This document shows positions 56,179-64,000 of a stretch of DNA of 64,000 nucleotides, one piece after another. Source of the stretch: Cryptomeria japonica (Eukaryota > Streptophyta > Pinopsida > Cupressales > Cupressaceae); contig NC_081406.1 in assembly GCF_030272615.1 (NCBI RefSeq), positions 166,577,521 to 166,641,520 on the forward strand, given 5' to 3'. The translations under genes were made by a program, and so were the position numbers. The notes under the pieces were generated by a model. The model was not told the DNA's origin. It worked only from the letters and a program-made list of their open reading frames with translations, and did no database searches. The first letter of the stretch is position 1. Each line of letters starts with the position of its first letter.

Positions 56179-59100
56179 CTGTCAAAACAAAGAAATATGA
56201 ATTTAGAAGGCAGAGCTTAAAGACTAGTAGTTTTGTATCAGATATACAACTCTCATGTTATCTACAAAGCTAAGGGTTTGGGCATAACCAAGTATATCAT
56301 GATTAGAAGTACTAATAAAATAATTGGCTGAATATCAAAATTATAGGAACTGTTTAGATTACACATAGCATATTCTCAGGGATTGCTATCAGTTCATGTA
56401 ATCTAACAGTGAAGTGAATGGAAAACAAGTAATTTAATTGCACTACTAAACAAACTTTGTTTATACCATTATATAGGAAGACTCAATACACAAGGTCATT
56501 GCTCAAATCCCTGAAACAAATTTGCAAAGGATTCTTACTTGGACTGATTTTGATAGCTGATACCAAAGGTCCATATGTCCCCTTCACTGGTATGTCATAT
56601 GTTCCCTTTCCAGCCCAAAAGAAATGGATTTCCAAATAGTTCTCAGTCACATTTACAATGAAATTTCTGATTACTACCTTATATGAGCCTCCAGCAGCAT
56701 CCTTGATGTTAAAATCTTTCAATCTTCTACTTCCCTACACAAATTTCAAAAATGAAATAACGCGCCTCTTAAAAAACAGTATTTGCAATGCTGTCACAGG
56801 TCTCTGTCAAGAGTGAAATAATTACTGAAAAGATTAAGAAAGAAAAGAGTACATTATTATATATACCTGAATATAAACATCAAAGACGCGCCTTCCTAGA
56901 CTTGCAAAGGTCGTTCCGTTGGATATTACTATCTCAGCAAAGTGGAGTTGTACATTATACTCTCCATTTTGAAGGCACAATGCATAGTATCTCAAGGAGC
57001 TAGAAGCACAGCGTGCTGTTCCGTACACATCTGAATTTATTCCTTTGGCAAATTCAGAGCTGTTGCCTGTCACTATCCATTGATGTTTTTCAGCATCCAT
57101 AAAATGTCCTGTGTTACTGACTGCCCATTTCCCATTAGAGCTGAGAAAGTAGGAGGAAGGGCCTAATGGATTGGTATCCCCCTCGTAAGTCCTCCATGGA
57201 TTACCTCCACAGTTGATGGCCAAAGAAGTGTCTGCAAAGCAAAGGGCATACATTTAGATCATTATTCAAATAATTTTTGCCAGTCACCTTTTACAACAGG
57301 GTTATCATAATCTCGCAATACAGTCATAAGAAGCAAAGATGTTTTTTCGTAATAGTTTTGTGATAAAGTTATACGTACATGCACACGCACATGCAGTGGA
57401 GAAGCTTTTACTGTATGAGTTCTAGCTTTCGAAGGTGAGGATGTCCATAATCAGCTGGTGGAGAGGATGGTTGTGCTATTGAAACTAATGGTGATGATTT
57501 TGAAGAGCAATATTTAGAATATGAGAATACAACAAATGAGATCACTAGAATGAGCAATGATTTTGATGATCATTGGCTATCCTATGAAATGGGAGAAGAA
57601 TTCTCTGAGATTTTTGGATCAGTTCCAAGAGTACGAAAGCCTCAAAAGTGGACTAAAAGGATAGTAAATCGTTTCAGAAGAGAACAAAAACAAGCCTTAT
57701 CATCTCAAATTCAGGCAGGGACATGTTTATCCTTTTGATTACCCAAATTCAGAAGCTGAAAACGTTGATTTGAGACATCAGATGAACGAGGAAAGAAGAG
57801 CAGCACTAGAGTGGATGTTGGATTATGTTCTCACATACATAGTCAAAAAACTGTATGCTCTCCAAACATAGTAAAAAGCTCTCTCCTTTCAAGAAAAGAA
57901 AGGTAGAGTTCTGCTTGTAGAGGTTTTTGAAACTGTCACACCAATTTCTTTTGTTTACTTGTTATTAAGTGATTCTTTTACATGTGATTCAATTAGAAAT
58001 GTACATCTTACTCAGAGAAACTTGTGTAAGAGATTTCAAGGAGAAAGGATTGTTGAATTGTATTTACAATTTTCCCTGTGTTAGCAAGAAAAACAGAATA
58101 GCCATTTCATTAGATTCTGAGGTTTATATAAATGTATACTATTGCAAAAGTTTCAGTATATGAGTTTTCTTTGTTCCTTTCAGTGGATCCCGATGTTTAT
58201 TTTTTAATGTAAACATTTGTTTGTGTAAACTGATTAGTTAATGTTATATTTACATTTACTGTAACATCTATGTTGTTTTAGAAGAATATCTAATTCATTT
58301 AGATCTACAAATATTCAATACAAAATCAAATAAATTAGTTAATATCTAGAGGCATCTACAATGAAATACAAATATTTGTAAATAAAAAATTGATTTTGAA
58401 TAAATTTGATGTGTAGATGACAGGTAAGTGCATGCACGTTTTAGTTTCTCTATAAGTATTATTTTATTATTCTGAATAAAATAGAATCATTGTCACTTGT
58501 CTCTAAGTATATGAAATTGTTACATCTTTAGTAAGAGTGAAAGAGTGCATCATTATTTAGCTTCATGTCCTTCTTGACAACTAATAAAGATGGAAGACAA
58601 TTATGTGATATCTCTCGATATTATTTTACATATATTTTTTTTAGAAAATATATGTAAAATAATGCCGAGAGATATCACATAATTGTCATCTATATGTCAA
58701 ATTTATTCAAAATCAATTATCTGTTTACGGATATTTGTATGTCATTGTAGATGCCTCTCGACATAATTATCATAGCTAATATATAAATGTTGCATAATTA
58801 ACTAAATTAATTACAACATTCAATAATGCACAACATCCAATAAGAATTACAAGTACTAAATGAACTTAATATAAAATATGGTACATATTTAAAATATATA
58901 CCTCTTAAATATTGAATCAATGAACCATATATCCAATTCCGTTTATAGAGCATCTAAATAAAAAGAATTTCAACATAGAAAAATTTGGGTATTTTTATTT
59001 TTATTATAAAGATTTGTAGAAAAAATATGGTAAGCTGTTTTTAGAAACAATTTTATTGTGAATGTTTTAGTGGTTTGTGATATTAATATGGAAGATTAGC

Positions 59101-62100
59101 CAACAAAACAATCACAAATTGTAATTTTGCTTGGATAGAGGAATGTAAGAAAATGTAAAAATATATGATTGATTTTGGATTGTAACTAAAAAACAACAAA
59201 ATTATTGTTAATCTATATATTTGGATGTTCGTGCTAAAATTTGTGATATGATTTCTTTTACTTTGTTATCAACTATGTAAAGCAATTTTCTTTCTATAGG
59301 GATCTCAGAAATAGTTTGAACGGTTAAGGATTGACAGTTGAGAGAACATTTTCTCTTGTATCATGTTGGTTATGAAATTTATGAGATTAACATACATCAT
59401 TTTTATTTGCTGATTTATGTTTATTGTGGCATACTATAAATGATTAGCAATACTAAATTGTTAAACTCTATGAATTTATCATCTTTTATCCAAAAACACA
59501 TAATCTAATATATTTATTTCAAGATATTATCTTATATAATAAAATTACTAGATAAATGATCTCTAATTATATTCTTTGATTTGTACCCTCCAATATATTA
59601 TTTAACCTATATTTTACTATCAGTCTAAACATTAAACCTCCTATCCATACAAGTACTAGTTAATAAAATAATTTATAGTTTGAATCTTTGACTACGATAA
59701 TGGTAGAGATGAATTCTTCAATTAAACATTTACAAGATATAAATGAATAAATATAAAAACGTGCAAGTGCTTACATTCTTATGTTGGAATCCTGCAAAGT
59801 TTTCTTCATCCTTGGTTGTTAGGTGTCATCTTAGGTCTAGAGTATGGGTTGGAACCTTTTTCATCTCCTAGCACAGGGGGTGGTTCCTTTTTGGTTCCAC
59901 ATGGTCGGGTGGTTGATGCCTTCTACCATTGGGATGCTCTTCATTGGATGTTAGTGTGCTTGGATGTGGATTCTATGATTCTTCTTTATGAAAATGATTT
60001 TATGAAGCTAGATTCAATGTATTTGAGAACATATTGTATCATGATGACGTTGTAAATGTAAAGAAGATTATGTACTTGTATCATGTATTCCCTTGTAGTA
60101 AGATGTGATGCTATAGACTATGATCTTGTAATGGAAAAGGATGATGTAAGCATTATGTGTATCATGCTAATAATGAATGTTATGGTTAGATGATGGAAAC
60201 CCCATATTGTGCATAAACTAATGGTTAGAATAAGTGTGTTCTTGTGGTAAATGCTTTGATGTGGTGGTCTTGAAATATTAATCCTTGATGGGGAAAGAGA
60301 GTAGTGTTTGTTGTAATGTTCATGTATAGGCATGTGTTAAGCGGTCCTGAATGAAAGTAATATAATTCTTAAGGGAATGAATTGATGTTAATTGAGAAGG
60401 ATGCTTGTATATATAGAATCATGATGTATAATGAGTTTACTAACTAGGGAATAGATGTGTTTTATATTGAAGAATATGCTCTAGAGTTGTGGGGAAAATC
60501 CTACTTGGAATGAGAATGGTTATTATGTAAAATCAAAATTGTATATGAATGGATTCTTGAATTCTTGATTGTGTGGTTATGCTTGGAATTGAATTCTATA
60601 TAATGGATTAGAAGGCAATGTATTATGATGATTGGTATAAGTAAAAGAGGTCATGTATTCTTGTGTTGTGTATTATTATGTATGTGTGAGAGAAAACTGT
60701 AATAGGATTTGGTGTAGTGGATTAGAAGCATTACTCATTGAGCATTCCTTGATGTATTAGACATTCATTATGTGATAAGAAATTATGTGTCATATGTTAG
60801 GAAATGAAGAATTAGTGTTCATGAATTTATATTTCTTTGGAATAATGTAATGGAAATAGTTATATGTAATCTAAAGGATTCACGTTGGAAAGAATGTTAG
60901 TTATTGTTATAGTCATTGTTAAGTAAATGGTCTGGCCTTACTCCTTAGAAAGTGTAGTAAATCTTAAGGGATAATCTAGTCTTATTGAAGGAAAACAATT
61001 AAATGAACTATGTTGTATTATCATGAAAGAAAGTGCAGAAATATGGGAGTTTGGATTAATGTATTAATATGAACCTAAAAGGGTATGTTATTTGATAGAA
61101 CTATGCATGTGGGTTAATGATTATCATAGTTTAATGTGAGCAATGGTTAGACGAATTAAGGTTCTATGTGCTTATGGTGTTTCAAGTGAATAAGTGGGTG
61201 TTAAGTAAAGTGTCAAGTAGTGACGCTGAGATACCCTAGGGAAAGGTTGTATTGTATAAGATTCATGAAAAAATGTTAGTGATTACATGGTTATTCTGCT
61301 TGCGTAGTATGATGCCATAGTTATGTTCATAAATGTATATTGGCAGTATGGTAGGATCAAATGAACTAGAAGAATGGACAATTAGTTGTAAATAATGATA
61401 TGATAGATGTTGTTTCCGCTTGTGCTTTGTGTTGTAATGGATTTAGGTATGTTTTAAGTCATTTATCCAATCATGTTATGTGTGGATTTATTCAAATAAG
61501 TATTAATAGAAGTTAAAAAAAAAATGATTGCTATTTGTTAGTGGATATTGGTTTATTTCTCTAGGGTATTTTGGCAGGCATTACATTTTCCGAAAAGCCT
61601 TATTTACATGCTAATGATGGCAATACTTCACTGATGTCTTCAACCATGAATTCCAGAGTTACAAATTGATTATACTATTACATTATTGATGTTATTTTTC
61701 TATATATTAATCTCAATTAACCAAAAAAAACCATAAACAATGCTATATATATATGAACTCACATTGCGAAGCTTTGCAGGTGAACCCTCTTTGAAGATAA
61801 GTTTGATCTCTACATGAAATTCATTTTCAACAGAAACATGTACATTTCAGTAGCTTCTGACAAATACTAAGCGTTGTTATTAAACATAAGAAATTTCTTA
61901 TTACCATATAATCAAAGAAATTCCAACATATATCATATATAAAGTCAAAAAGATTAGAAACGAACCTTCCATTAAAAACATTGCTGTCAAATGAGTTCTC
62001 GATCAAATTTCTGTAGATTTCAGTGGCTACAGTAGTTAAGAATAAAATCTATGGCAGCTACAATTCAAATGAAAATCAAAGACAAACCAAAAGCGTGCAA

Positions 62101-62406
62101 CAACTTAAGTCTATGAAAAGATATCTAATAAGGGTGTTTTATTTTGAACTGGAAGACTCTTCTAAATATATTTAATATAAAATGATTATGTTTAGGGTTC
62201 CATAATTTAAAAAAATAATTATTTATTAAAAATATTTTATTGAAACATATTATTAAGAGAATATAAGAGTATATAAGGAGTTTTAAAATAAAAAAATAGT
62301 TAATTGATATGAATGGTTAAAAAAAAATTGATATGCTTACATTTGTTCTTTATTTGTTATCCATGAAGTATTCAGCTCCCCTGAAAAGTAATTGTATGAT
62401 AGATCT
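54284..62406 (-). CDS. LRR-malectin receptor-like kinase (LRR-VIII-2 type), 5' incomplete
   Basis: Plasma-membrane receptor Ser/Thr kinase. Eleven exons, all with GT-AG introns: 62406-62341, 62010-61966, 61809-61763, 57231-56867, 56734-56539, 56178-56005, 55889-55771, 55522-55312, 55187-54950, 54833-54683, 54508-54284. They sum to 1837 bp and join in one frame of 611 codons plus stop. Order: last LRR segment, linker, malectin, membrane helix, kinase. This matches Arabidopsis LRR-VIII-2 receptors of the At1g53430/RFK1 group. Upstream LRR exons and the signal peptide were not found up to 64000, so they lie outside or were lost. The protein ends about 18 residues after the kinase, where family members usually have a longer tail. 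No stop or shift occurs inside, so it may be functional. Confidence 0.9.
56539..57231 (-). CDS. Receptor kinase: malectin domain exons
   Basis: 57231-56867 encodes [57 protein letters not shown] and RRVFDVYIQ; 56734-56539 encodes [16 protein letters not shown] and [17 protein letters not shown] to the Pro-Asn junction. This is a complete extracellular malectin fold, proposed to bind carbohydrate or peptide ligands at the wall. Introns are 132 and 360 bp. Confidence 0.92.
57430..57960 (+). pseudogene. Plant calmodulin-binding-domain protein pseudogene in the kinase intron
   Basis: On the strand opposite to the kinase. The frame at 57550-57738 has [20 protein letters not shown]. After a +1 shift comes [20 protein letters not shown], then LEWMLDYVL, two stops and [13 protein letters not shown] (about 57750-57955). 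The pattern EER..(A)EWMLDYAL...LLVEAFETV is the C-terminal plant calmodulin-binding domain (PF07839; PICBP-type proteins). Only the C-terminal end is present, without introns, so it is a captured or retrotransposed fragment. No poly(A) tail or flanking duplication was identified. Confidence 0.8.
58348..58758. mobile_element. Foldback MITE-like element with an insertion in one arm
   Basis: The left arm from AGAGGCATCTACAATG (58348) and the right arm ending CATTGTAGATGCCTCT (58758) are inverted repeats of about 75 bp. The inner arms (58595-58640 and 58645-58686) pair almost perfectly around a TTTTAG loop and contain GACAATTATGTGATATCTC. The right arm is continuous, while the left is split by about 165 bp (58424-58590), so the original was a near-perfect hairpin of about 240 bp. 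No coding capacity. Confidence 0.82.
59780..61640 (+). other. G/T-rich, C-poor tract in the kinase intron
   Basis: From about 60040 to 61500 the plus strand is rich in ATG, TTG and GTA and strikingly poor in C. No motif or long open frame was recognised. It may be an unrecognised repeat spacer. A possible LTR-like start TGTTGGAATCCTGC lies at about 59782, without a matching end. Confidence 0.4.
61763..62406 (-). CDS. Receptor kinase: last LRR and linker exons
   Basis: Three very short exons. 62406-62341 encodes [20 protein letters not shown], a leucine-rich-repeat end; 62010-61966 encodes [13 protein letters not shown]; 61809-61763 encodes [15 protein letters not shown]. The codons split by introns complete correctly (phases 1, 2 and 1), and the last joins to TSLAINCGG, the malectin start. 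Such tiny exons are found only by phase and homology and are easily missed by gene prediction. Confidence 0.82.
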
Positions 62407-63350
62407 CTGTAACAAAATGTCCCACATCAGCCTTGATGTACACGAGGAAAATAAATCATAGATTTCATTGCCTCCTTAAACTACCTTATATTTTAATAAT
62501 TTATATCTAATTTTTGTATTATTAAAGTTTCAAAAGCAAAAATATGGATTTGGGATAAAATTACAAGAACAATACATTTGTCTCAAAATATAAGTGTTCA
62601 ATGTGTTCTAATATTTTTTTTTCTTTAGTATGGATTGTGTATATTATTATTATCATATTTGTATATTTGAAAACAGATTTTTATTTTTAAATCTTAATTC
62701 ATTAATCTTCACATTAAGCTAGTTAAATTCTTCCAATCAAATAAATGAAAATATACAAAACTAACAAATTACTAAATAAAACATTGATGTAAATCAAAAG
62801 GAGAGAATAACTAAGCTAATTTTCGTATGTAATTTGTAACAATTGAATGAAGGGAATCAATTAAAAAAAATGAAATTCTTGTAGGCAACTTGTATAATTC
62901 TTATTGAAACTGAATTGAATAAAGCTTTTTTCAATCTGCAAAGCTACATGCAACATTGCATCTAAACTTGCCTCCTCAAACCAAACAATTTCTTAGAAAG
63001 ATTTGCAACAATAGGAAAGCCATTACAAATCTGAAATGATAATATCGAATCAACAATAAAAATCCAATCCCAAGAATTTCTTTCCACTAGAAATCAGCAA
63101 TCTAGGCCTTAGAATTCTTCTACCTTCATCCTAATTCCTTGACAACCTTGACAACCATCACTTCCAACTACCTTTTCTTCTCTTCTTTATGGGTATTGAG
63201 TTATCTCTTCTAGTTTTTTTCCTTGTTTATTCATCACTCTATTAGGCATTAAAATTACTAGGCAATCACATTATGCAATTTTGGCACACTCAAAATTGTA
63301 ACATCCTTGCAAGAAATCAAATTTGAAACTTCTTATTCTTCTCCAGTCTC
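62407..63350. other. AT-rich sequence upstream of the known kinase exons
   Basis: It was searched on the minus strand for further leucine-rich-repeat exons; none was found. Confidence 0.5.
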
Positions 63351-63364
63351 CAAGAACTTCTAAT

Positions 63365-63545
63365 GTATCGTACGCTTTCTTGTCGTACGACACCACCACT
63401 TCCACCGTACGGACAGCTCCACCTCCACTGTACGGCCAACCCCACCATACAACCAACACAACCTTCCGTACACGCTCCACCGTACGACCCTACACTCCAT
63501 GCGCTCCTTGCCTTCTGTACGATCAATTGACTCTATGTACAGACT
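63365..63545. repeat. Degenerate array of GTACG-containing units
   Basis: About ten GTACG or near-copies at irregular spacing of 10-25 bp, most within CCACCGTACGRCC-like units (about 63369, 63384, 63402, 63429, 63466, 63480 and 63517 among others). Open frames on both strands here reflect C/A-rich composition rather than genes. Confidence 0.7.
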
Positions 63546-64000
63546 AATAATCACGGCCTCGGAAAGATGGTTCTATTATATGCAATATGTTGGACAATGT
63601 AATTAGTTTAACACGATTTGGCACAGGAATGAACACACCAGGCAAGTAGAAATTCAAATTCAATAATGATAACACTTTAGATTACAAAAATCTTGGACTG
63701 AGGGCAGAGAAGAGTAGGGTGAGGAGTTACTCCAACTGAAACTGCGGATGCCAAGTAGGGAGGATCTTCCACCTCCGAAATGGCAGACGACTGAACTCCA
63801 ACTGGAATTCACACACAGAGAAAACACCCAATTCACATACCTACAACAATGACTAACTCGGCCATATATGGCTTTGGGGAAACCTCCTGAAGGATTACAT
63901 AAAGAGTCGACACAGCCAAAATGTTACCGCCAAAAGTAAAAAAGGGCCCGAGATATAATAAATTTAACTTTTGAGGCCATACACACAATTATTTAATAAT
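63546..64000. other. Unassigned sequence to window end
   Basis: Higher GC than its surroundings, no open frame; perhaps part of a repeat continuing outside the window. Confidence 0.4.

Noticed and set aside
63271-63554. Cys/Gly/Trp-rich open frames
   Set aside because: Produced by the GTACG array; open on several frames at once, typical of compositional bias.
1-64000. CRISPR arrays, rRNA/tRNA genes, bacterial operon features
   Set aside because: None present; repeats seen are LTRs, microsatellites, one short tandem duplication and foldbacks, and the only tRNA-like parts are SINE boxes and primer-binding sites.

Overview
The window is nuclear DNA from a seed plant, most likely a gymnosperm (conifer-like). 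This is inferred from layered, decayed LTR retrotransposons and LINEs filling most of the 64 kb, AT-rich spacers, a 4.5-kb intron, and the presence of only one host gene that looks functional plus one near-intact broken one. No bacterial-type operons, CRISPR arrays, rRNA or tRNA genes were seen. Species-level assignment cannot be made from the sequence alone.

Layout: 1-5.4 kb is the 3' part of a decayed Ty1/copia element with a chimeric LTR. It is inserted in a Ty3/gypsy chromovirus integrase (5.4-6.8 kb), followed by a GC-rich island (6.7-7.3 kb) that may be organelle-derived. At 7.8-9.6 kb is a decayed L1-type LINE. It is interrupted by a gypsy chromovirus (9607-15270, TSD TAATT) that has lost its reverse transcriptase and integrase core and carries a DNA transposon. 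At 15841-23698 (TSD CCTTT) lies a Tat/Ogre-like non-autonomous element encoding only gag and protease. A minus-strand LINE (24.65-27.3 kb) is split by a clean solo LTR (TSD CTTGG). A minus-strand copia LTR with primer-binding site follows at 28.0-29.1 kb.

At 31.4-33.1 kb on the minus strand is a two-exon cytochrome P450 of the plant A-type (CYP71 clan). It is complete except for one nonsense codon at the conserved WxxxR tryptophan. At 34.8-37.3 kb is a 2.5-kb element with two LTRs and no coding capacity. From 38.5 to 53.2 kb come LINE, copia, Tat and SINE fragments, and, on the minus strand behind a copia LTR and gag zinc knuckles, an unrecognised protein of about 620 codons (44.26-46.13 kb). 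That is the best candidate here for something undescribed.

The right end (54.3-62.4 kb, minus strand) holds the one host gene that still looks functional: an LRR receptor-like kinase with a malectin domain. Eleven exons join in phase from the last leucine-rich-repeat segment through malectin, membrane and kinase domains; the 5' exons lie beyond the window or are lost. Its long intron holds a plant calmodulin-binding-domain pseudogene and a foldback element. The genes do not form a pathway; the history of the region is mainly nested transposition around two host loci.
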